Assembly (NCBI GenBank): GCA_051294375.1
Contig: CM119265.1
Span: forward strand, 62,001 to 126,000
Reading direction: 5' to 3'
From: Paraspadella gotoi
Lineage: Eukaryota > Chaetognatha
DNA length: 64,000 bases
Both the position numbers and the translations under genes were made by a program. This document shows, piece after piece, positions 10,286 through 21,087 of the stretch (within the stretch, counting starts at the first letter, position 1; each line of letters starts with the position of its first letter). The notes beneath the pieces were generated by a model. The model was not told the origin of the DNA. It worked only from the letters and a program-made list of their open reading frames with translations, and made no database searches.

Positions 10286-13200
10286 TGACGCGGGCGACGT
10301 TGACTACTTCTCGTCCTTTGCTTGGGATTTCGATGGTAAAGTTTAATCCGTTGCGATTTATAACCCGGTAGGGCCCTTCGTATGGAGGAACTAAGGGAGG
10401 ATGAACTCCAGCTCTTCTGACGAAGACGTGTTGTGCAGTTTCGAGATTACTCGGTAGGTGAACATTAGGCTGATGATGAGCGGATGTCGGAGTTGGTTGA
10501 AGGCGAGCGATTTCTACTCTTAGATTCGCCAATTGAGTTCGACGTCGGCGCTGTAGTGCTTCATCGTCGACTTGTGTGTTATCTACTATGCATCCGGGCA
10601 CACTTATTCCTTCACCGAAAACCATATCGGCGGCTGAGGCGCCGATATCCTCTTTTATCGTTGTTCTGATGGCTAACAAAGTCATTGGGAGTTTCCAGAA
10701 CCATTTTTCCCTGTTCTCCTTAGCGAGGGCCATTAACGATTCTTTTAAGCGCCTATGAAAGCGCTCAACTAGGCCGTTCGCTTGAGGGTGGTACGCAGTA
10801 GTGGTCTGGTGTTTGATTCCCCATTGTTTTAGTAATTGTCGCCACAACGCTGAGTTAAACTGCGTGCCTCTATCGGTTGTAATAATCGACGGTGTTCCAA
10901 ATACGCTTATCCACTCTAGGCTTAATGCGTCTAGAATTGTCGACGTTAGCGTATTACAGATGGGGATGGCCGCTGGCCATCTGGAAAATCGATCTACTAT
11001 CGTCAGTAGGTGAGTAAATCCATTCGAATTTGGCATTTTAACTAAGTCGAGGTTGATGTGCTGAAATCTTTTAGGCGGGATTTTAAATTCGCCTATTTCA
11101 GGAATTGTATGTCTCGTAATCTTAGCTCTTTGGCAGTCGAGGCAGTCTCTAGCCCATCTGGAAATATCTTGTTTCATGTTTGTCCAGACGAATTTAGAAG
11201 TAATGGCCTTGCGCGTAGCCTCGACGCCTGGATGGCCGAGTCCATGAATGATATCGAAGACCTTTCGCCGCCATGATGCTGGGACAAAAGGTCGAGCAGG
11301 TCCGTTCGAAATATCCGCCAAGAGGTCTCGTTCACCTATTTTAATTTTCCTAAACGTAAGTCCCGTTCGGGCATCCTCCGCTATCTTTTGATAGTCTGGG
11401 TCCAACGTTTGCTCACAGGCCATCTGCTCAAAGTCAATTTCGTAGTTTGTCATCGAGGCGATCATAGCCCGTGCATCCTCGAGGCGATTCGCTTTTATTT
11501 GGCGATCGGTTGAGTTATTTAGAGTTGTAGGGCCTAACGGGATCTCTGCCGTCGATGTTGATTCGAGCGATGGACTTGTTGGCGTCGTTGTCTTGACCTG
11601 GGATGACGTTGGTTGAACTGTGGTGACGGGAACTGTTGGCGTTGTCGCTGGTGCTGCTGCTGCCGCTGCTGCTGCCGCTGCTGCTGCCGCTGGCGCCGCT
11701 GCTGCTGTCGATTTTGTTTTCGACGCTGCTGCTGACGATTTCGATTGTTTTTCGGCCGTCAATGTCGCGGTTGACGCTGCTGGCGACGCTGCTGCTGACG
11801 CTGTTGCTGTCGCTGCTGCTGTCGCCGCTGCTGTCGTCGATGCTGCGGGTTTTTCTGATGTCGAAGAGCTCGTCGTCGCGTTCGGTCGTGAGAGAGCGTC
11901 GGCGACGACGTTAGCCTTTCCTTTTAGATAACGGATATCTGTTGTAAATTCGGCTATAACCGATAGTTGGTAGGCCTGGCGGACCGTTTGTGGCTCCGCT
12001 TTCTTTTTGATGGCTGATACCAGGCTCTGATGATCCGTGTATATTGTAAAGGAGCGACCTTCGACCCAGTGCCTGAAGTGCCTCACTGCCTTGAAAGCTC
12101 CAAAAAGTTCCTTATCGAATGGAGGCCACAACTTCTGATTTTTGGCGAGCTTGGTCGAAAAAAATGCCAGAGGCTCCCATCCCTTAGGTCCTCGTTGTTC
12201 CAGGACGGCTCCGACTGCCTGATCTGAGGCGTCGGTTGTAATGCAAAGTTGGGCGCCTGTCCTTGGGTGATGAAGAAGCGCGGCTTGGATCAGACCTTCT
12301 TTTATTGATTCGAACGCGCGTTCACAGTCTGATGTCCATTCGAGTGACTTGGGTTTACCACTAAGGGCTTCGTATAGCGCGGAGCATCGATGAGCTACTC
12401 TGGGAATGAAGCGTCGATAGTAGTTTATCATTCCCAGAAAGCGCTGAAGCTCTTTGATAGTGGTTGGCCTTGTAGTTTCGCGCAGCGTTTGCACTCGCTC
12501 GGGTAGAGGTCTCACCCCGTTTTTATCTACTAAGAATCCCAGAAACTCCAGCGACTCTTGACCCAGCAGGCATTTTTTAGTGTTGACCACTAAGCCGTTA
12601 GCATCCAGAGCCCTGAAAACGTTTTCGAGATCCTTGAGATGTTCCTCTGGAGTTGACGATGCAACCAGGATGTCGTCCAGGTAAACGAAGGTGTGTGGAA
12701 TGTCCCCGAGTATTTGGTCCATAAGACGCTGGAAATCTTGTCCTGCGTTCTTAAGACCAAAGGGACATCGGGGAAAAACGTACAAGCCGAATGGTGTTAT
12801 GACTGCCGTTTTTTTTACATCCTCTGGGTTGACCGGGATTTGATGATAGCCTTTTAATAGGTCTATCTTTGAGAAGATGGTCTTCCCCTCTAATTGCGCG
12901 TTGAAATCCGTTAATAGCTTAACAGGATACTTGTCGTCAATTGTTTGTGAGTTGAGGCGCCGGTAGTCGCCACAACAGCGCCACCCACCATCCGGTTTAG
13001 AGACGACGTGGAGCGGAGACGACCATTCTGACTTGCCTCGTTGAGCAATGCCTAGGGAGACCATTTTCTCCAACTCTTTTTTCGCTACTGCCAATTTCTC
13101 TGCGTCAAGTCTGCGAGCTCTGGACTGACAAGGCCTGCCCTCCGTCGGGATGGAGTGCGTGACTCCATGTTTCGGTTCCTTTAGTTCGAAGGTAGGCGTT

Positions 13201-13679
13201 GACAAAGAAGGAAAAGAGTCCAATAGTTTATAATACTTCTCGCCCTGGCGGTCAACGAAATTTACGTGGGCGGTCGTTTCAGATGCAGTTGACGCTGTTG
13301 ACGCTGCTATGGTGGAGTAGTCTTTTAAGTCGAGTAAAAGTCCATCCCTATGATTTGGCGCTAAGAAATTTTCGGCCAGAAAATCAGCTCCCAATATATG
13401 TTGCTTGACTTCTGCTATGACGAATTCGTAGCTGAATTTCCGGTTTCCAAGCTGTACATCTCTCTCGATCGTTCCGTAGCAAGCGATTGGCGATCCATTC
13501 GCCGCCTGAAGTTTTACTTCTGGGTCTGGACCGCGTTGACGCTGTTCTTTTGTTGGCGGGACGATTGAGAGGAGGGCGCCGCCGTCTACCAACCACTTCG
13601 TTCTGTCTCCTGCGTCACGAATGTAGAGTAGATCTGATGGCGACGGTGATGACCTTGAAGCTTGGGGGACGGCGTTCAC
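10286..13679 (-). CDS. pol: Pol of B1, uninterrupted but truncated by the gap
   Basis: Starts at GTG 13679, overlapping the gag stop by 4 nt in the -1 frame. Protease core WLVDGGALLS has DGG where retropepsins normally have D-S/T-G. Reverse transcriptase shows FVYLDDILVAS (near 12690). RNase H shows TTDASDQAVGAVLEQ and TIYTDHQSLV. The linker between RNase H and integrase (about 11620-11880) is unusually Ala-rich with a run of 13 Ala. Integrase has HGLGHPG, CLDCQ, LDLVKMP, TTDRGTQF and NGLVERFH; then a GPY/F module YEGPYRV. The reading frame stays open until the gap, just after VVNVARV. The missing C-terminus can be judged from B1b and B2: a Pro-rich tract and the FSKP...VVLKEML tail. Confidence 0.93.
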
Positions 13680-14770
13680 CGACGGCGCCCCCCTCTCCCG
13701 TTTCCCTCTTTTTTTCGCTGAGTCTCGTCGAATTTGGAGCAGCCTGGCTCACAAGACCAGGCCTCGTCTCCAAACTTAACGTGCTTGTGACATAGAGTAA
13801 GTAGCTTGGGTTTAGCTTTGCCTTTGGAATTTTGGCCTTGATTCCTTTTCTTTCTGGCGTTGAAATTTTTCTGCTTACTGGCGCCTATGGCGTTGACGGC
13901 GTCTTCGTCGGAGGATGAAGTAGATTCTTGGCGTCCTCGACGGCTTGTTCCGATGTTGCTGATCAGGGCTGAGCTGGACTTTATTTTGACATTCCCCTCG
14001 TTGTCAAAATGACGATCGGCGATTTCGCATAATTTGCTCGCTGAAAGGTCATCTGCCTTGTCCTCGAGTTGACGACGAATTTCGGCAGGCAGCTCCCTGA
14101 GTATCTTCTCTTTGCGAATATCGTCTAGCGTTACCGTTCTGGTCTTTTCTTCCAGTTGCGCGAGGAGTTTCGACGGCTTCATTCCGTCGGCGTCGATGGC
14201 GTCGATCATGTTGACGGCCTGCTGGCGCCGCGTGAGGCCATACTCGCGTCGAAGGTAATCGAGGAAATTCTGCCAAGATTGCTCTGAGGTTTCACCATAC
14301 AAAAATTGATTGATTTTTGGGTCGACGTTGACGCCTATTTTGGATTCAAGATGTGCGAATTTTGACTTGGGCGCCGAGATGCCGGCGCGAGTATACGAAG
14401 CCTCTACTCGCTTTATCCAAATTTCTATATTTGTAGTGTCAAAGTCAGGAAGATCGGGTTTCCTGTTTGATGCTCTTTCGAGGGCCCTGGTGGCGGCGGC
14501 GAGGGCGGCGCGAAGTTCGTCATTCTCATCGCGGAGATTGTCTCTAGAAGCACTGCCGCCGGTGGCCATGTCGGCGTCCTCGAAATTTTCGCCGCCTGTT
14601 CTCCGGAAGTCGAATTCTGGGGCGGCGTCGGCGAAGACAGGTGACGTTGAACGCGATCGGGCGCCGCGTCCAAAGCCAATGGGGATCTGGAGAGTCGTGG
14701 GCGGATCTCGCTGGTCCTCAGCGGCGCGCTGGGCGGAGCGGAGGCGTGAGCGGAGATCTGGGTCGCTCAT
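13676..14770 (-). CDS. gag: Gag of B1
   Basis: 364 aa, starting MSDPDLRSRLRSAQR, which is conserved in B2 and (as MNDQDLRSR) B1b. Contains a DENDELRAALAAATRALERA helix (likely coiled coil), KPDLPDFD...IEIWIKRVEASYTRAG shared in outline with family A, and a C-terminal CHKHVKFGDEAWSCEPGC motif with CHCC spacing. Basic tail GGRRR. A G-run (AGAGGGGGGCG) about 12 nt before the stop is a candidate slip site for -1 frameshifting into pol. Confidence 0.94.
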   Translation of the reverse strand: MSDPDLRSRLRSAQRAAEDQRDPPTTLQIPIGFGRGARSRSTSPVFADAAPEFDFRRTGGENFEDADMATGGSASRDNLRDENDELRAALAAATRALERASNRKPDLPDFDTTNIEIWIKRVEASYTRAGISAPKSKFAHLESKIGVNVDPKINQFLYGETSEQSWQNFLDYLRREYGLTRRQQAVNMIDAIDADGMKPSKLLAQLEEKTRTVTLDDIRKEKILRELPAEIRRQLEDKADDLSASKLCEIADRHFDNEGNVKIKSSSALISNIGTSRRGRQESTSSSDEDAVNAIGASKQKNFNARKKRNQGQNSKGKAKPKLLTLCHKHVKFGDEAWSCEPGCSKFDETQRKKEGNGRGGRRR

Positions 14771-14861
14771 TTGCGTTGACGTCCTACTTGTATCGCCGTT
14801 GGTAGCGTTGTTGACTCCAATTTTTCGTTAATCCGAAAAGAAAGGGAGAGAGGGTGTCAGC

Positions 14862-14904
14862 GGATGGGTGGATCGCTTAAATACCCTTTAATTTCACCCA
14901 GTCC
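14862..14904 (-). other. Leader stem-loop of B1
   Basis: On the minus strand GGACTGGGT (plus 14896-14904) pairs with ACCCATCC (plus 14862-14869) with one bulged C. It directly follows CAGGTA, as in the other elements. The B2 and B3 counterparts pair with different bases. Confidence 0.6.
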
Positions 14905-14959
14905 TACCTGAGGAAGTGGTTGAATTCGTCGTCTCCCGATCTAGAAGGTTGGTCTTGTT

Positions 14960-14977
14960 CTGCGTCGGTTTTCACCA
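14960..14977 (-). promoter_or_regulatory. Primer-binding site of B1
   Basis: TGGTGAAAACCGACGCAG on the minus strand, starting 3 nt after the LTR end. Family B sites share TGGTGA-(x)-ACCGAC and differ from family A (TGGTGAGCCCAAC). Confidence 0.75.
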
Positions 14978-14979
14978 AG

Positions 14980-15604
14980 TGTGGCGGGACTCCGAGTGGC
15001 GTTGATACGCTACGAGATGGCGCGCCAACTGAGTGGGTCAGTTCTAAGGTAGCGCAGCGAGTTTGATTAATAACGAGGTAGCGTAGCGCAGGGAAAGTGA
15101 AACACGTTTATAATCGAAGTCGTTTTGTTTATTTGTTTTTTATCGATGAGTAGAGATTAATTGATTCGACGTTAATAATTAATTATTTAAAGTAGACATT
15201 AATTAATCGAGGATAAAAACATTTCTCATATTATCAATGTACTTCATTACATTTGTGAGAAGAAGAAAAACGATTTGATGAAAGTTTGTGACATGAATTT
15301 ATTTATTCAAAAGTTGAGACAAGACTGATTTTATCAGATTTGAATTTCATAAAGAAAACAGTTAGAAAACAATTGTTTTGTTGGCGGTAAAACCCCTACT
15401 GTTTTGTTAAAGAAATCAAAGGAAAACAAAAGGCATCGATTATGTTTTTAAAGCTTTAAAAGTCGAAATTGAAACTGGGATTTGCAAGCCGCCTGGTTGG
15501 CTGAAAGCTGAGGCTCGACGCTCGCCAGACCCTGAGTCGATGGTTCGAATCCCGGTTGGATTGAGTTATTTCTGATTTAGATCTATCTCACTCAGGTGGC
15601 CGCA
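14980..15604 (-). repeat. LTR shared by B1 and B1b
   Basis: 625 bp on the minus strand, from TGCGGCCACCTGAG (right end, next to a polypurine tract) to CCGCCACA (left end, next to a primer-binding site). It is thus the 3' LTR of B1b and the 5' LTR of B1 at once. An antisense tRNA-like module lies near its start. Confidence 0.85.
15488..15560 (+). other. tRNA-like module in the B1/B1b LTR
   Basis: B-box GGTTCGAATCC at 15542-15552 and an A-box-like TGGTTGGCTGAAAGC region about 45 nt before it. It is antisense to the minus-strand element. Stems pair poorly and the ends are approximate. Confidence 0.55.
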
Positions 15605-15709
15605 TCCCCCCCTGTCGTAATATAAGGTATTAACATATTACTACAAAATTGTTGTCGTCCATTCTGAGTGTTTGAAAGTATGATGAAGAATTAAAATCAA
15701 TATATTATT
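15605..15709 (-). other. Polypurine tract and 3' end of the B1b untranslated region
   Basis: Minus-strand CAGGGGGGGA lies immediately before the LTR TG. The 90 nt before it (with GGACGACAACAATTTTG) match the same position in B2 (about 45363-45420). Confidence 0.75.
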
Positions 15710-17002
15710 CCTTTCCTTTTAGATAACGGATATCTGTTGTAAAAATCGCTATAACCGATAGTTGGTAGGCCTGGCGGACGTTTGTGCTCCGCTTTCTTTT
15801 CTGATGGCTTGATACCAGGCTCTGATGATCCGTGTATATTGTAAGGAGCGACCTTCGACCCAGTGCTGAGTGCCTCACTTCCTTGAAAGCTCCAAAAAAT
15901 TCCTTAATCGAATGGAGGCCACAACTTCTGATTTTTGGCGAGCTTGGTCGAAAAAATGCCAGAGGCTCCCATTCCCTTAGGTCCTCGTTGTTCAGGACGG
16001 CTCCTGACTGCTGATCTGAGGCGTCGGTTGTAATGCAAAGTTGGGCGCTGTCCTTGGGTGATGAAGAAGCGCGGCTTGGATCAGACCTTCTTTTATTGAT
16101 TCGAACGCCGTTCACATCCTGATGTCCATCTCGAGTGACTTGGGTTTACCACTAAGGCTTCTTATAGCGCGGAGCATCGATGAGCTACTCTGGGAATGAA
16201 GCGTCGATAGTAGTTTATCATTCCCAAGAAAGCGCTGAAGCTTTTGATAGTGGTTGGCCTTGTAGTTTCGCGCAGCGTTGACAGTCGCTCGAGTAGCAGG
16301 TCTCACCCCGCTTTTTATCTACTATAGAATCCAGAAACTCCACGACTCTTGACCCAGCAGGCATTTTTTAGTGTTGACCACTAAGGCGTCTAGCATCAGA
16401 GCCTGAAAACGTTTCGAGATTCTCTGATATTTCCTCTGATTGACGATGCAACCATGATGTCTCCCACGGTAACGAAGGGTGTGAGCATGTCCTCCGAGAT
16501 TTGGTCCATATAAGACGCTGGAAATCTTGTTCTGCCGTTCTTAAGACCAAAAGGGACATCGGGGATAAAACTCTACAAGCCTGAATGGTGTATGACGCGC
16601 GTTTTTTTTACATCCTCTTGGTTACCGGATTTCGATGAAGCCTTTAAAAGGGTCTATCTTGAGAAGATGTCGTTCCCTTCTCAGATTGGCCGTCGTTGAA
16701 ACTCTGTTCAATAGCTTAAACAGAGATACTTGTCTGTCAATTGTTTGTGAGTTGAGGCGCCTGGTATCGCCACAACAGCGCCACCCACCATCCGAGTTGA
16801 GACGACGGGATGGGCGAGACGACCATTCTGACTTGCCTCGTTGAGCAATGCCTAGGGAGACCATTTTTCTCCAACTCTTTTTTCGCTACTTGCAATTTCT
16901 TGCTCAAGTCTGCGAGCTCTGGACTGACAAGGCCTGCCCTACCGTCGGGAATAGAGTGCGTGACTCCATGTTTCGTTCCTTTAGTTCGAAGGTGGGCTGT
17001 TG
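15710..17002 (-). pseudogene. Indel-rich duplicate of a family B pol segment inside the B1b 3' untranslated region
   Basis: Covers the stretch from TPTFELKEPKHG through reverse transcriptase and RNase H to LKGK, same orientation as B1b, but broken into many short frames by frequent 1-nt indels. Base by base it follows B1 (about 11909-13200), not B1b: for example its left end repeats the B1 sequence TTTAGATAACGGATATCTG. It interrupts an untranslated region that is otherwise collinear with B2. The most likely cause is a gap filled with an uncorrected long read; an old template-switch copy is the alternative. Confidence 0.8.
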
Positions 17003-17125
17003 ACATCCATTTCTTTCGCTTCCATAACAATCGAAAAATATCCATAACATTCACAAAAATCGAAAAATTACTAAAATTCGTTAAAATTCAATAAAATACT
17101 ACTAATCTTCTTGGGTAATTGATAC
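17003..17125 (-). other. B1b 3' untranslated region, proximal part
   Basis: AT-rich, non-coding, follows the stem-loop after the pol stop. Similar in order and wording to the B2 region after 45145 (TTTAGTAATTTTT, TTGTTATGG). Confidence 0.6.
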
Positions 17126-17190
17126 ATTGGCAGCCGAGGCCGACGGGAGAAGACCGAGGATGCCGGGAAGAAGATGCTTCGGCTGCCAAT
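17126..17190 (-). other. Stem-loop directly after the B1b pol stop
   Basis: On the minus strand ATTGGCAGCCGA (plus 17179-17190) pairs perfectly over 12 bp with TCGGCTGCCAAT (plus 17126-17137). The stem begins in the last base of the TAA stop. The loop shares GGCATCCTCGGTCTTC with B2, while the stems differ yet remain paired. Confidence 0.8.
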
Positions 17191-20100
17191 TAGGCCGGTA
17201 GAAGGGTTTTGTTATTTTTTGTCAATTTGTTGTTGTTGTTGTTTTGTGTTTTTTGTCTGAGAAGCATCTCCCTTAGTACAACGGCATATGTTGGACGGTT
17301 TCGGCCTGGTAACTTGTTTGAGAAGTCGCCTGGTGATGGTTTAGAAAATCTCTCCGTCGTTGGCTCATTTTCTTTATTTTTCCCCTTGTTGTTGTTGTTA
17401 TCCTCGCCTTCGCTTCGTCTCGGTGGACTCGTCTCACGTGGAAGCTGGGAGGAAGGGGAAGATGGGAGCAAAAAGCGTTGAGAAGGCATGGGTGGGTTGG
17501 GGGGAAGGTGGGGCAGTTGGGGAGGGGACAGAGAAGGAGGAGGAGGAGGAGGAGGAGGAGGAGGAGGAGGAGGAGTGATCGGTTCCGGTGAAGCTGCACG
17601 TTGATTCGATGATCGAGTGACTCGAGTCGAAGTTGCTGCTCTTCTCGTCCTCAGGCCCGGCTGGCGGCCCGGTTGACGTCGCTGAGGATGTCCGGCTTCG
17701 ACCTCCAACGCCTCGTCGCTCGTCCACGCCGGTTTGACGCGGGCGACGTTGACTACTTCTCGTCCTTTGCTTGGAATTTCAATAGTAAAGTTTAATCCGT
17801 TGCGATTTATGACCCTGTAGGGTCCTTCATAGGGAGGAACTAATGGAGGATGAACTCCAGCTCTTCGGATGAAGACGTGTTGCGCAGTTTCGAGGTTGCT
17901 TGGTAAGTGAATATTCGTTTGATGGTGTGCGGATGTCGGAGTTGGTTGAAGGCGAGCGGATTCGCCAATTGAGTTCAGACGTCGCCGCTGTAAGTGCTTC
18001 AGATCGTCGATTTGGTTATTACTATTGATGCCATCCGGTGCACCACTGTATATCTTCCTCAGGCAGAAACATTAGCGGAGGCGGCTGAGCGCAACCGATA
18101 TCCTCTTTTATCGTTGTTCTGTGGCTAACAAAGTCATTGGGAGTTTCCAGAACCATTTTTCTCTGTTCTCTCTGGCGAGGGCCATTAGCGATTCTTTTAA
18201 GCGCCTATGAAAACGCTCTACTAGGCCATTCGCCTGAGGGTGGTACGCAGTTGTGGTCTGATGTTTAATTCCCCATTGTTTTAATAATTGTCGCCACAAC
18301 GCTGAGTTAAACTGCGTTCCCCTATCGGTCGTGATAATCGCAGGTGTTCCAAATACGCTTATCCATTCTAGGCTAAGAGCGTCTAAAATCGTCGACGTTA
18401 GCGTATTGCAGATGGGGATGGCCGCTGGCCATCTGGAGAATCGATCTACTATGGTTAGTAGGTGAGTAAATCCATTCGAATTTGGCATCTTCACTAAGTC
18501 GAGATTGATATGCTGAAATCTTTTAGGCGGGATCTTAAATTCGCCTATTTCTGGTATCGTATGTCTCGTGATCTTAGCTCTCTGGCAATCGAGGCAATCT
18601 CTAGTCCATCTGGCGATATCTTGTTTCATGTTTGTCCAGACGAATTTAGAGGTGATGGCCTTGCGAGTAGCCTCGACGCCTGGATGGCCGAGTCCATGGA
18701 TAATGTCGAAGACCCTTCGTCGCCAAGACGTTGGCACAAAAGGTCGAGCAGGTCCGTTCGAAATATCCGCTAACAGGTCCCGGTCGCCTACTTTGATTTT
18801 TCGAAACGTAAGCCCCGTTCGGGCGTCCTCCGCTATCTTTTGATAGTCCGGGTCCAACGATTGTTCACACGCCATCTGTTCGAAGTCGATTTCATAGCTA
18901 GTCATCGAGGCGATCATAGCCCGCGCATCCTCGAGTCGATTCGCTTTTATTTGACGATCGGTCGAGTTATTTAGAGTTGTAAGTCCTAACGGGATCTCTG
19001 CCGTCGATGCTGATTCGACTGATGAAGTTTTAGGCGTCGTCGTTGTCGATTGGGATGACGTTTGTTGAATAGTAGTGACGGGAGCTGCTGCCGCTGTCGC
19101 TGCCGCTGCTGCTGGCGCTGACGCTGCCGCTGCTGCTGCTGCTGACGCTGCTGCTGCTGCCGATATTGTTTTTGACGCTGCTGATGGCGATTTCGATTGT
19201 TTCTCTGTCGTGAGAGTCGCTGTCGACGCTGCTGCTGACGCTGCTGCCGATGCTGCTGCTGTCGATGCTGCTGCTGTCGATTCTGCGGGTTTTTCTGCTG
19301 TCGAGGAGCTCGTCGTCGCGTTTGGCCGAGAGAGGGCGTCGGCGACGACGTTCGCTTTACCCTTCAAATACCGGATATCCGTCGTAAATTCGGCTATAAC
19401 CGAGAGTTGGTAAGCTTGGCGACTGTTTGTGGTTCCGCTTTTTTTGTGGCTGATACCAAACTTGATGTCCGTGTTAAGTAAAAGGAGCGGCCCTCGACCC
19501 CAATGCCTGAAATCGCCTCACTGCCTTGAAGCTCCAAAAGCTCTTATCGAATGCGAGCTTGGTCGAAAAAAATGCCAGAGGCTCCCAACCTTTTGGCCCA
19601 CGTTGTTCCAGGACGGCTCCGACCGCCTGATCGGAGGCGTCGGTCGTGATACACAGTTGGGCGCCTGTTCTTGGATGATGCAGAAGCGCGGCTTGAATCA
19701 GGCCCTCTTTTATCGATTCGAACGCGCGTTCACAGTCTGGTGTCCATTCGAGTGACTTAGGCTTACCGCTAAGGGCTTCGTATAGCGCGGAGCATCGATG
19801 AGCTACTCTGGGAATGAAGCGTCGATAGTAGTTTATCATTCCCAGAAAGCGCTGAAGCTCCTTGATAGTGGTTGGCCTTGTAGTTTCGCGCAGCGTTTGC
19901 ACTCGCTCGGGTAGAGGTCTCACTCCGTTTTTATCGACTAAGAATCCCAAAAACTCCAGGGATTCTTGACCCAGCAGGCATTTTTTAGTGTTGACCACTA
20001 AGCCGTTAGCATCAAGAGCTCTGAAGACGTTTTCGAGATCCTTGAGGTGTTCCTCTGGAGTTGACGATGCGACCAGAATGTCGTCCAGGTAAACGAAGGT

Positions 20101-21087
20101 GTGTGGAATGTCCCCGAGTATTTGGTCCATCAAACGCTGGAAATCTTGTCCTGCGTTCTTAAGACCAAAGGGACATCGGGGAAAAACATACAAGCCAAAT
20201 GGCGTTATGACTGCAGTCTTTTTTACATCCTCTGGGTTGACCGGGATCTGGTGATAGCCTTTTAAGAGGTCTATCTTTGAGAAGATGGTCTTCCCCTCTA
20301 ATTGCGCGTTGAAATCTGTTAATAATTTAACAGGATATTTGTCGTCTATGGTCTGTGAGTTGAGGCGCCGGTAGTCGCCACAACAGCGCCACCCACCATC
20401 CGGTTTAGAGACGACATGAAGCGGAGACGACCATTCTGACTTGCCTCGTTGAGCTATGCCTAGAGAAACCATTTTCTCTAACTCTTTTTTCGCTACTGCC
20501 AATTTCTCTGCGTCAAGTCTGCGGGCTCTGGACTGGCAAGGCCTCCCTTCCGTCGGAATGGAGTGCGTGACTCCATGTTTCGGTTCCTTTAGTTCGAAAG
20601 TGGGCGTTGACAAAGAGGGAAAAGAGTCCAGTAGCTTATAATACTTTTCGCCTTGGCGATCAACGAAATTTACATGGGCGGTCGATTCTGATGCGGTTGA
20701 GGCTGTTGACGCCGCTATGGTGGAGTAATCCTTTAAGTCGAGTAATAGTCCATCTCTATGATTTGGCGCTAAAAAGTTTTCGGCCAGAAAGTCGGCGCCT
20801 AATATGTGCTGCTTGACCTCTGCTATGACGAATTCGTAGCTGAATTTTCGGTTCCCAAGCTGTACTTCTCTCTCGATCGTTCCATAGCAAGCAATTGGCG
20901 ATCCGTTCGCCGCCTGGAGTTTTACTTCCGGGTCTGGACCGCGTTGACGCTGCTCTTTTGTTGGCGGGACGATTGAGAGGAGGGCGCCGCCGTCTACCAG
21001 CCACTTCGTTCTGTCTCCTGCATCACGAATGTAGAGTAGATCTGATGGCGCCGGTGATGACCTCGAAGCTTGGGGGACGGCGTTCAC
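17190..21087 (-). pseudogene. pol: Pol of B1b, broken by two error-rich patches
   Basis: Protease to RNase H is open from GTG 21087 to about 19480. RNase H end, Ala-rich linker and integrase are open from about 19367 to 18108, and the C-terminal part from about 17950 to 17190. The patches at about 19400-19560 and 17960-18110 have several 1-nt losses and a deletion of about 25 nt, and look like uncorrected sequence. All catalytic motifs are present (DGGALLS, YLDDIL, HGLGHPG, TTDRGTQF, NGLVERFH). The C-terminus has a Pro run, then ERFSKPSPGDFS and RPTYAVVLREMLLRQ, the tail motif also found in B2 and in reduced form in family A. The -1 frame is open 63 nt upstream of the GTG. Confidence 0.9.

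Larger units (their letters stand above)
10286..15604 (-). mobile_element. Element B1, Ty3/gypsy LTR retrotransposon (family B), 3' end lost in gap
   Basis: Minus strand order from right to left: LTR (14980-15604), primer-binding site, leader hairpin, gag, pol. Gag and pol are uninterrupted up to the gap. Its 5' LTR is also the 3' LTR of B1b, giving a head-to-tail tandem pair. Confidence 0.93.

Noticed and set aside
11620-11931. Ala-rich plus-strand open frame
   Set aside because: Opposite strand of the Ala-rich linker of B1 pol; GCx triplet repeats are open on both strands.
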